Of a DNA stretch of 64,000 nucleotides, positions 32,359 through 42,261 are shown piece after piece (the stretch's first letter is position 1; the number at the start of each line of letters is the position of its first letter). A model generated the notes under the pieces. The model was given only the letters and a program-made list of their open reading frames with translations. It was not told the origin of the DNA and made no database searches. A program made the translations under genes and the position numbers. Source of the DNA: an uncultured Acetatifactor sp. (GTDB lineage: Bacteria > Bacillota > Clostridia > Lachnospirales > Lachnospiraceae). The stretch is from the NCBI GenBank assembly GCA_910580225.1, contig CAJTXE010000024.1, forward strand, positions 1-64,000. Reading direction: 5' to 3'.

Positions 32359-33519
32359 TCACAGTTCCTTCAGCTGAATTCTTCGGGCCACGCTTAAAAC
32401 CAACCCGATCTCTATCAGAAGAAACATCACCGAGGAGCCTCCGTAGCTGATAAACGGCAGTGATATGCCGGTGTTCGGAATCGTGGCAGTCACGACTGCT
32501 ATATTCAGAATCGCCTGGACTGCAATGTGTCCCATGACGCCCACCACAAGCATTGCTCCAAACAGATCGGGTGCATTGTTGGCGATTATCATCATCCTCC
32601 ACAGAAGCATAATAAACATCAGAATAATGGCAACTGCTCCAAACAGACCCAGTTCTTCACAGATAATCGAGAAAATCATATCATTCTGTGCCTCTGGAAG
32701 GAAGTTCAGCTTCTGCATGCTCTGCCCCAGCCCCTTGCCCCAGATACCGCCGCTGCCAATGGCATAGAGTCCCTGCAATGTCTGAAATCCGGTATCTGAA
32801 GGATCACTCTCCGGATCCAGCCACGACCGGATTCGGTTGCCGCGAAATTCCAGAAAGTCACTTCCCGATACCACCAGATAAATCACAAGCGCCGCCGCTG
32901 CAAGTACAATCAATGCCATAATGATAAATTTCTTGTAATCAGGACTGGCCACGAAAACCATGATAATGGCAATTGCCAGAATAATGAGGGCAGAACTCAT
33001 ATTTTTGGTAATCACATAGATTTCCCCTGCAATGGGAAGCGGAAATACCACCATGGTGATAAATCCCTTCATAGTGCGGACCCCTCTTCCCATCTTGCAC
33101 ACCAGTACGGCCAGAAACAAGATCATGGCAATCTTGGCCACCTCTGCCGGCTGCAGATTCATGGGAATGCCGGGAATTGCGATCCATCTTCTGGCCCCAT
33201 GAGATTCCACCCCCAGGGGCGTCAGCACCACCGGGATCAGTGCTGCCGCCACCAGATACCCTAACGTCGCAAAGCGCTCCCAGAAATGGTAGGGAATATT
33301 GGCTACTACAATCATCAGCGCCAGACCCAGAATCACCGCAATCAACTGTCTCTTCAGATAATATGCCGTATCCTTATACTCCTCAAATGCACTGTAGGAA
33401 CTGGCAGAATAGATCATCACCAGACCAAACCCCAGGAGAAACAGCACAATGAACAATAGGCTGTAATCAAAAAAATATTCGGATTGTTCTTTTTTCTTCG
33501 CCCTTCTCCGTGTCCCCAT
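32359..33519 (-). CDS. ftsW: Lipid II polymerase FtsW, SEDS family
   Basis: A 386-residue SEDS glycosyltransferase with about 10 helices. Signature segments are FGLVMIYSASSYSAFE, ALIILAIAIIMVFVASPDYK, GLGQSMQKLNFLPEAQNDMIFSIICEELG and GISLPFISYGGSSVMFLLIEIG. It polymerises septal glycan with FtsI. The ATG at 33519 has GGGAG upstream. Lying between murD and murA, it is most likely FtsW rather than RodA. Confidence 0.9.
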   Translation of the reverse strand: MGTRRRAKKKEQSEYFFDYSLLFIVLFLLGFGLVMIYSASSYSAFEEYKDTAYYLKRQLIAVILGLALMIVVANIPYHFWERFATLGYLVAAALIPVVLTPLGVESHGARRWIAIPGIPMNLQPAEVAKIAMILFLAVLVCKMGRGVRTMKGFITMVVFPLPIAGEIYVITKNMSSALIILAIAIIMVFVASPDYKKFIIMALIVLAAAALVIYLVVSGSDFLEFRGNRIRSWLDPESDPSDTGFQTLQGLYAIGSGGIWGKGLGQSMQKLNFLPEAQNDMIFSIICEELGLFGAVAIILMFIMLLWRMMIIANNAPDLFGAMLVVGVMGHIAVQAILNIAVVTATIPNTGISLPFISYGGSSVMFLLIEIGLVLSVARRIQLKEL

Positions 33520-33542
33520 AACCACTCCCGCCTTCACCCGGA

Positions 33543-34907
33543 CTATTCCAGCCCGTTGACATATTCCTTAAACATTTGTCCTCTTACCTCATAGTTGGGA
33601 AACATCCCCCAACTGGCGCAGGCCGGAGACAGTAAAACTGCATCACCGTTTTGCGCAAGTTCTGTACACAGTTTCAGGCATTCCTCAAAAGTATCGGCAA
33701 AACGGATCCGGTCCATCCCGTGTTTTCTCGCACATTCCGCTATTTTTTCCCTGGTCTGGCCGATGAGCACCAGCCATTTTACTTTGCCGTCAAAGCTCTC
33801 TATCCACGCATCGTATTCGCTCTGTTTGTCATATCCTCCTCCGATCAGTATGGTAGGCTTCTGCATTGCCCGGATCCCCTGGATAGCCGCGTCCGGATTG
33901 GTTCCCTTGGAGTCGTTATAATAGTCCACACCCCCTTTTGCAGCCACAAACTCGATCCTGTGCTCCACTGCCCGGAACGTCCGCACCACTTTCAGGATTG
34001 TATCCATGGGCACTCCCATGCCCTCGGCAACGGCAATGGCTGCCATGACATTTTCCACATTACACAATCCTACCAGATTCATATCCCTGTGAATATCCAG
34101 GAGTGCCTCCTCCCGTCCTCCGAACGCTTTCATCACGGTATCGCCCTGCAGGTAATAGCCCTCTTCCAGTCTCCGGGCAGAAGAGAAGAATACGGTCCTG
34201 GCCGGGCATCTGTCCTTGAAATTGTACGTATATTCATTATCGTAATTCAGCACACAGATATCGTTTTCCGTCTGATTTACAGCGATTCGCTCCTTTGCTG
34301 CCACATAGGCCTCCATGGTATGATGACGGTTTAAGTGATCCGGTGTGATATTCAGGATGGCTGATACAGCGGGGTGGAAGGAACGGACAGACTCTAACTG
34401 GAAAGAACTGATCTCCCCTACCGTCACGGTATCAGCTGCTGTCTTCAGACATTCCGACGTGTAGGGATTGCCGATGTTGCCCACCACAAACGTCCTGCTT
34501 TCACCCAGGTATGCTTTCATGATCTCACCTACCAGGGTAGTGGTAGTAGTCTTGCCGTTGGTACCTGTAATTGCGGCCACTCTCCCTTTCTCCTGCAAAA
34601 ACCCAAGTTCTATCTCCCCTATGATTGCCGCGCCCTTCTCACGCAGAGAGTTTACCAGCGGTATATCCGTGGGTACACCGGGACTCAATACAACTGTCCC
34701 GGTACTTTTCAGCACCTCCTCCGGCAGTTCCCCGGTGATACAGACCGCTCTGCTCTCCTTGGGAAGCTTCGCCCGCAGTGCTTCCTCCGTAAGGTTCTCA
34801 CAGCTGTCATATAATACCACTTCCGCGCCCATGTGCTCTAAAAGTCCTGCGGAACCGATTCCGCTTAAGCCAGAGCCGATTACCAGACATTTCTCTCCTG
34901 ATTTCAT
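33543..34907 (-). CDS. murD: UDP-N-acetylmuramoylalanine--D-glutamate ligase
   Basis: A 454-residue Mur ligase that adds D-Glu to UDP-MurNAc-L-Ala. It has the N-terminal UDP-binding fold (VIGSGLSGIGSAGLLEHMGA), the ATP loop ITGTNGKTTTTTLVGE, NITPDHLNRH and YYNDSKGTNPDA. SD AAAGGAAG precedes the ATG. It is 23 bp before ftsW. Confidence 0.95.
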   Translation of the reverse strand: MKSGEKCLVIGSGLSGIGSAGLLEHMGAEVVLYDSCENLTEEALRAKLPKESRAVCITGELPEEVLKSTGTVVLSPGVPTDIPLVNSLREKGAAIIGEIELGFLQEKGRVAAITGTNGKTTTTTLVGEIMKAYLGESRTFVVGNIGNPYTSECLKTAADTVTVGEISSFQLESVRSFHPAVSAILNITPDHLNRHHTMEAYVAAKERIAVNQTENDICVLNYDNEYTYNFKDRCPARTVFFSSARRLEEGYYLQGDTVMKAFGGREEALLDIHRDMNLVGLCNVENVMAAIAVAEGMGVPMDTILKVVRTFRAVEHRIEFVAAKGGVDYYNDSKGTNPDAAIQGIRAMQKPTILIGGGYDKQSEYDAWIESFDGKVKWLVLIGQTREKIAECARKHGMDRIRFADTFEECLKLCTELAQNGDAVLLSPACASWGMFPNYEVRGQMFKEYVNGLE

Positions 34908-35069
34908 ATCTTGCTTCCTTTCTGATTCAGGCCCTGTTACGGTCCTTCCTCCGCGCCGTTCCAGCCCCCTTTCGGATGCTCTGCACTTGTGCCATCACCC
35001 TCCGGGCAGCCGCTGTATTTCAGAGTCTGCATCCTCTCTTTTTCCTTCCTGCCGATCCGATTTCCCCTC

Positions 35070-36026
35070 TCAGATCCCCCGAAGCGCCAGCAGACACATC
35101 AGTGCCGTGATGATGGTGAATAACGCCATGATCCTGGTTTCCGACCACCCGCACAGTTCAAAATGATGATGCAGAGGTGCCATCTTCAAAAGCCGCTTCC
35201 CGCCGCTTGTTTTGAAATAGCCCACCTGAAGGATAACAGAACATACTTCTGCCAGATAAATCATTCCAACCACTGCTATGTACAGAGGCATCTGCATGAC
35301 ATAGGCGCATCCCGCCACAAAACCGCCCAGAGCCAGCGATCCGGTGTCCCCCATAAATACTTCCGCAGGATGTACATTGAAAAGAAGAAAACCCATCAGT
35401 GCACCTGCCACCGCACAGGTCAGCGGTTCTATTCCCGATGCGGTTCCTATGGATACCACGGAAAAGAACACGGCCACCAAAAGCGTAACGCTTCCCGCCA
35501 GACCATCCAGACCGTCTGTAAAATTCGTCCCGTTAGCCGTCCCCAGCACAATAAAGAAAAGGATCGGGATATTCCATACACCGAAATCCAGGTATGTGCC
35601 GGCTCTCCAGGGAACCTTCATGGCCAGAGATACGTCAGTGTACCGCATCAGATACCAGGCAAATATGCCGGTGACGGTCAGCTGCCCCAATAGCTTCTGC
35701 CAGGGGGACAATCCCATGGAACGCCTGCACACTACTTTTATGTAATCATCCGCCAATCCCACCAGGCCGAAGCCCACTGTAAGAAAAAGGATCGGTGCTA
35801 TCTTTGGATATTCTTCCATGAAAATCACGGATGTAGCCAGCACGCTCGCCAAGATCAATATCCCGCCCATGGTGGGGGTTCCTGATTTCTTCAGATGAGC
35901 CGCCGGACCATCCTCCCGCACTGTCTGGCCGCATTTCAGTCTCCTCAGAAAAGGGATCAGAACCGGTCCGGCCAAAGCGCTGATGCAGAAGGAAAGCATA
36001 ACTGCTGTAATGCTGTTTTTACCCAT
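35070..36026 (-). CDS. mraY: Phospho-N-acetylmuramoyl-pentapeptide transferase
   Basis: A 318-residue integral membrane enzyme that forms lipid I. It has KKSGTPTMGGILIL, GLADDYIKV, NGTNFTDGLDGLAGSV (the catalytic Asp-rich region) and LHHHFELCGWSETRIM near the C-terminus. Ten helices. A 162-bp gap separates it from murD; no gene or clear hairpin is seen in that gap. Confidence 0.95.
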   Translation of the reverse strand: MGKNSITAVMLSFCISALAGPVLIPFLRRLKCGQTVREDGPAAHLKKSGTPTMGGILILASVLATSVIFMEEYPKIAPILFLTVGFGLVGLADDYIKVVCRRSMGLSPWQKLLGQLTVTGIFAWYLMRYTDVSLAMKVPWRAGTYLDFGVWNIPILFFIVLGTANGTNFTDGLDGLAGSVTLLVAVFFSVVSIGTASGIEPLTCAVAGALMGFLLFNVHPAEVFMGDTGSLALGGFVAGCAYVMQMPLYIAVVGMIYLAEVCSVILQVGYFKTSGGKRLLKMAPLHHHFELCGWSETRIMALFTIITALMCLLALRGI

Positions 36027-36075
36027 CGGCTGTTCCTTTCTATTTTAGTCCTGTTGCTGTATCTGTACTTACTGT

Positions 36076-37812
36076 TCACTCATGATATTCAGCGATTCCC
36101 AGATAGGGCAGGATATTCTCGTAGAGCTGGCGTATCATCGGCGCAGCCACCTGTCCTCCATAATAGACTCCCTGGGGATTATTTACAATAGCCAGGGCAA
36201 TTACCTGCGGGTCATCTGCCGGCGCAAAACCAACAAAAGAAGCAATATAACGCCCGCTGCCCCGGGGCAGGGTCTGACTGGTAGCCGTCTTGCCTCCCAC
36301 CCGGAAGCCTTCCACTTTGCCGTTGGACCCGCTGCCCTCCTTCACCACCATTTCCAAAATCTCCCGCATGGTGGCACTTACCTCCTCTGATACGATTCCG
36401 GGCGTCACCGGGTAATCGAAGGTCTCCACCACATTCCCATCTGAATCCAGGGTCCGCACCCCGAAATGGGGTGTTACCCGATTTCCCCCGTTTACGATGG
36501 AGGCGGCTGTTGTCAGAAGCTGTATTGGAGTAATCTGAAAGGACTGGCCAAAAGCCACTGTGGCAAGTTCTACATTGCCCATATCTTCTTTTCTGTGCAT
36601 GATGGTCCCCGCCTCACCGGGCAGGTCTATACCAGTCTTTTTCTTGAGTCCGAACTGTTCGAAATAACCATAGTAGCTGTCAAGCCCAAGCCGCATTCCC
36701 ACAGTGATCAGGGCCGGATTACAGGAATTCATCATAGTATGAGTGAAATCCTGGCTGCCGTGTCCCGCCACCTTATGACAGCGTATCTTCCTGTCATCTA
36801 CGATGATAAACCCCGGACAACTGAAGGAGCTCGCCGGCGTCACCACACCTGCCGAGAGTCCGGCTGCCGCTGTTATGATCTTAAAAGTGGAGCCGGGCTC
36901 ATATGTATCATTTATGCATCCGTTCCTCCAGATGCCGTTCAGCAGATTCTGCTTTTCTTCCGCAGTCAGGTTTTCCGCGGTTCCTTCCGGCAGTTCATAA
37001 GGCTGGTTTAAGTCGAATTCCGGTACGTTCACCATGGCAAGCATTTCCCCGTTTCGAGGGTCCATCACCAGAATGGACACGCTGTCTGCCTGCTTGGTGG
37101 CAAGCGCCTGGTATGCCAGCTGCGTGGCATAAGCCTGAACATTCAGATCCATGCTAATGCACAGGTCCAATCCTGCCTCCGGCTCTATGCGCCGCTCTCC
37201 GGCAGATTCCACCTCAATACCCCTGGCATCCGTCACAGTCAGAATCTTCCCCGGCTTCCCCTCCATGTACTTGTCATAGATTACTTCCAGGCCAATAATC
37301 CCCTGGTTGTCGCTCCCGGTAAAGCCCAGTACCTTACTGCCCAGTTCTCCGTTGGGATAGTAGCGCTTATAGTCCTCATCCACTTTTACTCCGGCCAGAT
37401 CATACTCCCGGATACGATCCCCGGTTTCCTTATCCACATTGCTTTTGACCCGTTCCATGGAGGAATATTTTTCCACGCGCTTCCGCACATATTCTTCTGT
37501 AAGTTCCAGTTCCCTGCTGAGGATTTCGATCACCTCATCCGGGTCTTCTATCTGATTGTAAATTACGGATACGGTACAAACCGTTCTGTTATCCGCCAGC
37601 ACCTTTCCATTGCAGTCCAGGATTCTCCCCCGGGCAGCCTTGATGCTGCGCTCCCGCTCGTGCAGGTCGGTGGCCAGACTGGCATAATGGTCCGAACGCC
37701 AAACGCACAGATATACCAGTCGTCCGAAGAGAAAGGAAAATATGCCGGCAAACAGCAGAAAGCTTACCAGTATCTTCTTCCTGTGGACTATTTTATTATT
37801 GTCCGAAAGCAT
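36076..37812 (-). CDS. Class B penicillin-binding protein, SpoVD/FtsI family, without PASTA domain
   Basis: A 578-residue transpeptidase: one N-terminal helix (ILVSFLLFAGIFSFLFGRLVYL), dimerisation/pedestal region, and a penicillin-binding domain with STFK (Ser308, Lys311) and SCN (363-365). The third motif, normally KTG, reads KTA (508-510, GGKTATSQ). Tandem arrangement with ftsI suggests the SpoVD role (spore cortex) or a second division PBP. The PASTA domain found in Bacillus SpoVD is missing. From memory KTAT occurs in other Lachnospiraceae copies, so it is probably functional. Confidence 0.85.
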   Translation of the reverse strand: MLSDNNKIVHRKKILVSFLLFAGIFSFLFGRLVYLCVWRSDHYASLATDLHERERSIKAARGRILDCNGKVLADNRTVCTVSVIYNQIEDPDEVIEILSRELELTEEYVRKRVEKYSSMERVKSNVDKETGDRIREYDLAGVKVDEDYKRYYPNGELGSKVLGFTGSDNQGIIGLEVIYDKYMEGKPGKILTVTDARGIEVESAGERRIEPEAGLDLCISMDLNVQAYATQLAYQALATKQADSVSILVMDPRNGEMLAMVNVPEFDLNQPYELPEGTAENLTAEEKQNLLNGIWRNGCINDTYEPGSTFKIITAAAGLSAGVVTPASSFSCPGFIIVDDRKIRCHKVAGHGSQDFTHTMMNSCNPALITVGMRLGLDSYYGYFEQFGLKKKTGIDLPGEAGTIMHRKEDMGNVELATVAFGQSFQITPIQLLTTAASIVNGGNRVTPHFGVRTLDSDGNVVETFDYPVTPGIVSEEVSATMREILEMVVKEGSGSNGKVEGFRVGGKTATSQTLPRGSGRYIASFVGFAPADDPQVIALAIVNNPQGVYYGGQVAAPMIRQLYENILPYLGIAEYHE

Positions 37813-37900
37813 TTATGCCTCATACAGAAGGTATTGATATACTGTATTCGATTTTGCGCCACGATATGAATCTCCGGCACAAAAAAGCTGAATTTTCAGA

Positions 37901-40144
37901 TCATCCTGTCAGGTTTGGATTCAGCGGAAGATCTGTATTCGGCACCGATTCCGCCCCCTCCACCGGGATCCCGGTCTGTGCATCATACTGTCTTCCGTCC
38001 GGCCCTACACGGTATCCTGTCTCCTGGTCAATCGGATAATCCATCCAAGGTGCATTATACACACCGCCTGTCCCCTGACCTTCCTCACCGCCTTCCGGGT
38101 TGTCTCCCTCCGGATCACCCGGTGTATTGCCCTCAGGGTTTTCCGGATCAGCACCTTCCGGCGTCTGGATATACTGGCTGGTAATTTCCAGCTGCAGCGC
38201 GTCCAGCTCTGCCTGCTCTGCCTCTGTCACAGGCTCTGTCATGAAGATATTCAGGTAGGGAAGCGCCTCCATCAGGATGCTGCGGGCCATGACCGTTGCC
38301 ACTCTGGCGTTGTCCTGCTTCTCCGCATTCAATCTGTCCACTACCACATAGATGGCAATCTCCGGGTCATCTGCCGGAACACAGCCGATAAAGGATACCA
38401 CGTACTCATTCTCAGAACGTTTGTTGGTCATGGGATCAATGGTTTCCGCAGTACCCGTTTTTCCTCCCAGCTTATAGCCAGGAGGCTTTGCCGATGTGCC
38501 GGTCCCGTATTCTACTACCGCCTTGCAGTACTGCCTGATCAAAGCCGATGTTGATTCCGAAACTGTCTGCTTCAGAATCCTGGGCTCAATATTTTTCACC
38601 GTTGCACCACTGGCGTTGGTAATCTTATTTACCATATGGGGCTCATAATAATATCCGCCATTGACCAGAGAGCAGAAACCTGTAATCATCTCTATCATGG
38701 TTACATTAAAGTTCTGTCCGAAGCTATTGGTAGCCAGGTCTGTGGGTCCCATATTTTCCGGAGTGTAAATCAGACTGGCCGTCCGGGCCTCCCCCGCCAG
38801 ATCAATGTTGGTTTTGAGCCCAAAATTAAAAATATTCTGAAACTTGCAGAAATCCTCTTTTCCCATCATCTGGGCAATCTTCATCATTGTCACATTACAG
38901 GAGGTCGCAATGGAATTTTCCAGGCTCATATGCCCCCGCGCATGACATTTGATAGGATAACCTCCCACCTCCAACACTCCGGTACACTCAAAACTGGTAT
39001 TCTGAGATACCGCCCCCTGTTCCAGTGCCGCCGCCACTGTAAAGGGTTTGGCCGTAGATCCTGGTTCATAGGTATCGGTGATACAGAAATTTTTCCACAG
39101 ATAGTTCAGATTTACATACATTTGGCTGTCATCCATGGCTGCTACCACATTTTCGTCAATGATTGTATTCGTCTTCTTAATCTCATAGTATCCGTTGGCA
39201 TTGGTTATCTGCTCCACCATTCTGGAACCATACATGGCTGCGGGATTACGTGTATCGTTCAGATCATATGTCGGATAACTGGCCATGGCAAGGATTTCCC
39301 CTGTATTGGCCTTCATGATAATGCAGCCCACATTCTCGGCGCCGTTTCCTGTACGAACCTTATTCTGATACTCATCATTAAACTTTTTCAGGTTCTTTTC
39401 CACCATCATCTGCAGATTGGCATCGATAGTGGAATGTATATCGTAACCGTCCACGGCCGATTTTACAGTACGTTCCAGTGCCAGATCATCATTCAGGTAA
39501 CCATATTCTCTGCCGTTGACCCCATTCAAGACATCATTATAATATTCTTCCAACCCATAACTGCCCTGACTGTCTGTGGTGGTAAAGCCAATTACATCCG
39601 CTGCAAGAGAACCATAGGGATAAATCCGTTTGTACTCCTCCTCAAACCAGACTCCCCTGATCTTGGAATCCTCCTCTTCCTGTGCTTTCTGAAAGCCGCT
39701 GATTTGCTCATAGGTCAGCCGTCGTAAGGGTACATACCAGGAAGACTTCTTATTTGTGGTCACATATTCTCTTATTTTCGCCATATCCAGGTCAAAATTC
39801 TCACCCAATGCCTCCAGTGTGGGTTCCAGATAGATCATTTCTCCCCTCAGTTCCGATGTCATCACCTTGGCATCGATGACCAGGTTATAGACTTTCTCAC
39901 TGGTTGCAAGTCTGGTTCCCTTGGCATCCACGATATTGCCCCGGCGGAAGGGGATGATTGAAGAAGTATATCCCTGCTGTGACAGTACCTGTTTCTGATA
40001 ATTGGTCTCGTTTTTCCTGGTGATCCATAAAAGTCTGGCACTGAGTCCCACAAAAGCCAGCAGAACCAGCCCATACAGTACCACCAGTTTCTTCTGCATT
40101 TTGATGGAAAACCTGTTTTTATTTTCCTTCTTCCCTGCTCTCAA
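37901..40144 (-). CDS. ftsI: Class B penicillin-binding protein FtsI/PBP2 with long C-terminal tail
   Basis: A 747-residue septal transpeptidase. TM helix VVLYGLVLLAFVGLSARLLW; active site STAK (Ser363, Lys366), SCN (415-417) and KTG (562-564). The catalytic domain ends near residue 650 (SILMEALPYLNIF). About 95 residues follow outside the cell: acidic, Pro/Glu/Gly-rich repeats (NPEGNTPGDPEGDNPEGG) and then two YxxDxxTG-like units. No PASTA domain. It is 12 bp after ftsL. Confidence 0.92.
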   Translation of the reverse strand: MRAGKKENKNRFSIKMQKKLVVLYGLVLLAFVGLSARLLWITRKNETNYQKQVLSQQGYTSSIIPFRRGNIVDAKGTRLATSEKVYNLVIDAKVMTSELRGEMIYLEPTLEALGENFDLDMAKIREYVTTNKKSSWYVPLRRLTYEQISGFQKAQEEEDSKIRGVWFEEEYKRIYPYGSLAADVIGFTTTDSQGSYGLEEYYNDVLNGVNGREYGYLNDDLALERTVKSAVDGYDIHSTIDANLQMMVEKNLKKFNDEYQNKVRTGNGAENVGCIIMKANTGEILAMASYPTYDLNDTRNPAAMYGSRMVEQITNANGYYEIKKTNTIIDENVVAAMDDSQMYVNLNYLWKNFCITDTYEPGSTAKPFTVAAALEQGAVSQNTSFECTGVLEVGGYPIKCHARGHMSLENSIATSCNVTMMKIAQMMGKEDFCKFQNIFNFGLKTNIDLAGEARTASLIYTPENMGPTDLATNSFGQNFNVTMIEMITGFCSLVNGGYYYEPHMVNKITNASGATVKNIEPRILKQTVSESTSALIRQYCKAVVEYGTGTSAKPPGYKLGGKTGTAETIDPMTNKRSENEYVVSFIGCVPADDPEIAIYVVVDRLNAEKQDNARVATVMARSILMEALPYLNIFMTEPVTEAEQAELDALQLEITSQYIQTPEGADPENPEGNTPGDPEGDNPEGGEEGQGTGGVYNAPWMDYPIDQETGYRVGPDGRQYDAQTGIPVEGAESVPNTDLPLNPNLTG

Positions 40145-40156
40145 TCCGCACCTCTG

Positions 40157-40672
40157 TCAATTGTTATTTGTCACCTGCCGCATATAATCCCCGCTCTCAT
40201 TTTCATATTCAATGATCTGGCCCTCCTGTGCATATACCATTCCCAGTTCCATGATGGCGATCCTCTTGATCTCCTCCAGGTTGATACTGCTGAGAATACG
40301 GTTATATTCTTCGTCATTCGCCACCTTCAGACGATTCAACGTGCTTTGGCTGGCCGCCACACTTTTGGTCAGATTTGTCAGCTCCGCCTGAAGCTGAACA
40401 TAATTTACCAGAATAAACGCAGCCGCACAGAGAGCCGCCATCAGAAAGACCACATAACCTGCGTTCATGTAATGGGCCTTATCCCGATTTTTGCGTACCT
40501 CATGATGGGGTTTCTTTACAGGCAGTTCTTTCTGTTCCGGCTCCTCCTGGCGCCTCTTGGGCTCCAGCTTTCGTACTGTATTCCCATAGACATAACTTCC
40601 TGCTTCTCCTTCGTACACTTTTCTGTCCTCATCATAAGATACCGGTCTGCTGCTTTTTCTGTTTCGACTCAT
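40157..40672 (-). CDS. ftsL: FtsL-like septum protein
   Basis: A 171-residue bitopic protein: basic N-terminus of about 65 residues, one helix (AGYVVFLMAALCAAAFILVNYV), then a coiled coil (LQAELTNLTKSVAASQSTLNRLKVANDEEYN) and a short tail. Size, topology and place between rsmH and ftsI identify it as FtsL; sequence conservation in this family is low. The cytoplasmic part is longer than in Bacillus FtsL. Confidence 0.8.
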   Translation of the reverse strand: MSRNRKSSRPVSYDEDRKVYEGEAGSYVYGNTVRKLEPKRRQEEPEQKELPVKKPHHEVRKNRDKAHYMNAGYVVFLMAALCAAAFILVNYVQLQAELTNLTKSVAASQSTLNRLKVANDEEYNRILSSINLEEIKRIAIMELGMVYAQEGQIIEYENESGDYMRQVTNNN

Positions 40673-40696
40673 AAATTCTCCTGCTTTCTTTCTATA

Positions 40697-41653
40697 TTAA
40701 GATTCAAACCCTCTCTCAAAAACCCTCAGTTTCGCACTTGCAGAACGCGGATTTCCGGCAAGCTCCTGTTCTCCCGGAACTATGGGTTTCCTTGTCACCA
40801 CCGTTCCTTTTGAAACCTTACCGCACACACACACCGGAAAATCCGGCGGGCAGATACAGGGGGTTTCCTTTTTTCTGAAAATGTCCTTTACAATGCGGTC
40901 CTCCAGAGAATGAAAGGAAATGACGCACAGCCTTCCTTTCGGATTCAGCATCTCAATCATTTCGTCCATGGAATGCTTCAGCACCTCCAGTTCCCGGTTG
41001 CATTCAATGCGGACCGCCTGATAGGTTCTCTTGGACGGATGCCCGTCCCTGCGCATTCTGGCCGGTATGGCAGCCTTAATGATCTCATTTAACTGAAATG
41101 TGGTTTCTATGGGCTTATCTGCCCTTGCCCGAACGATGTACTTTGCAATATTCCCGGCAAATCGTTCCTCCCCATACTCTTTGATGATACGGTGCAGTTC
41201 TGCCTCAGAATATTTGTTTATGATATCCCCTGCTGTCAGCGTCTGCCGCTGGTCCATTCGCATATCAAGGGGTGCGTCAAAACGGTAGGAAAACCCTCTT
41301 TCCCAATTGTCAAACTGGTAGGAGGATACACCCAGATCCAAAAGAATGCCATCCACCTTTCCAACGCCTTCCTCCTCAAGCCTTGTCCGCATATTACAAA
41401 AATTATCCCGCAGAATGGTCACCTTGTCGCCAAAAGACAGAAGCCTCTCTCCGGCTGCGCAGATCGCCGCCTCGTCCTGGTCCATCCCGTAAAAATGTCC
41501 GCCCTCAAGCCTCCTGCATACTTCGAAGGCATGTCCGCCGCCGCCCAGCGTTCCGTCTGCATAGATGCCCTCCGGTTTCACCTGAAGCTGTTCCACGGCT
41601 TCCGCCAGAAGCACGGACTCATGCCTGAAGCCTGCTTTGTATTTTTCTTCCAT
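40697..41653 (-). CDS. rsmH: 16S rRNA (cytosine-1402-N4)-methyltransferase
   Basis: A 318-residue SAM-dependent methyltransferase (MraW). It has HESVLLAEAVEQL, YADGTLGGGGHAFEVC, LLDLGVSSYQFDN, RGFSYRFDAPLDMRMD and ISFHSLEDRIVKDIFR. It modifies the ribosomal P site and is regularly the second gene of the dcw cluster. Confidence 0.96.
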   Translation of the reverse strand: MEEKYKAGFRHESVLLAEAVEQLQVKPEGIYADGTLGGGGHAFEVCRRLEGGHFYGMDQDEAAICAAGERLLSFGDKVTILRDNFCNMRTRLEEEGVGKVDGILLDLGVSSYQFDNWERGFSYRFDAPLDMRMDQRQTLTAGDIINKYSEAELHRIIKEYGEERFAGNIAKYIVRARADKPIETTFQLNEIIKAAIPARMRRDGHPSKRTYQAVRIECNRELEVLKHSMDEMIEMLNPKGRLCVISFHSLEDRIVKDIFRKKETPCICPPDFPVCVCGKVSKGTVVTRKPIVPGEQELAGNPRSASAKLRVFERGFES

Positions 41654-41743
41654 TTTCCGCGCTTCCTTTCTCTCCCCTTTTCCCGCCCTTTATGGCTGCC
41701 CGCGGTCTCATTCCATCCATGGCAGATTTTCCGCTGTTTCGCA

Positions 41744-42169
41744 TCAGATCGTCAAATTCAGGTCATCCATGCCGTCAGCGGTTTCATCAATGTCTATCTG
41801 ACTGTCGTTCTCTGTCCACCGCTCCAGATCCCAGATCTCCACACGGCTTCCCATTCCGGCCAGCACCACATCCTTCTCCAGACCGGCAAAACTTCGTAAA
41901 TCCTGAGGCACCAGAATCCGCCCCTGCTTGTCCACCGTAACATATTGAGCTCCGGACAGGAAAAATCTTGCAAACTGTCTGGCCTTCTTGTTGGTGAGAG
42001 GCAGCGATTTCAATTTTACCGCAAAAGTTTCCCACTCCTCACTGGTATACACAAATAAGCAGCCATCCATTCCCTTCGAAATCACAAATTCATCTCCCAG
42101 AACTTCCCGGTATTTAGAAGGTATGCTCAGTCTGCCTTTGGGGTCGATCGTATGATTGTATCTGCTCAT
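41744..42169 (-). CDS. mraZ: Transcriptional regulator MraZ
   Basis: A 141-residue double AbrB/SpoVT-like protein, starting MSRYNHTIDPKGRLSIPSKYRE, with DKQGRILVPQDLRSFAGL in the second half. It is the first gene of the dcw operon and in other bacteria represses its own operon by binding GTGG repeats; such repeats lie just upstream here. The ATG at 42169 is chosen from the family start; the longer frame includes those repeats. Confidence 0.95.
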   Translation of the reverse strand: MSRYNHTIDPKGRLSIPSKYREVLGDEFVISKGMDGCLFVYTSEEWETFAVKLKSLPLTNKKARQFARFFLSGAQYVTVDKQGRILVPQDLRSFAGLEKDVVLAGMGSRVEIWDLERWTENDSQIDIDETADGMDDLNLTI

Positions 42170-42215
42170 AAACAAAAGCAACCACCGCCCATCCAGTGTG
42201 GGTATGGATTTCCAT

Positions 42216-42253
42216 CCCACTTTTTGGTACTTGATGCCACATTCATCCCACTT
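42216..42253 (-). promoter_or_regulatory. Candidate MraZ-binding boxes
   Basis: On the minus strand AAGTGGG (42253-42247), AATGTGGC (42243-42236) and AAAGTGGG (42225-42216 region) lie between the predicted promoter and mraZ. The first two are spaced by 11 bp, close to the helical-turn spacing known for MraZ sites (GTGG-containing repeats). Confidence 0.5.
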
Positions 42254-42261
42254 ATCAATAG

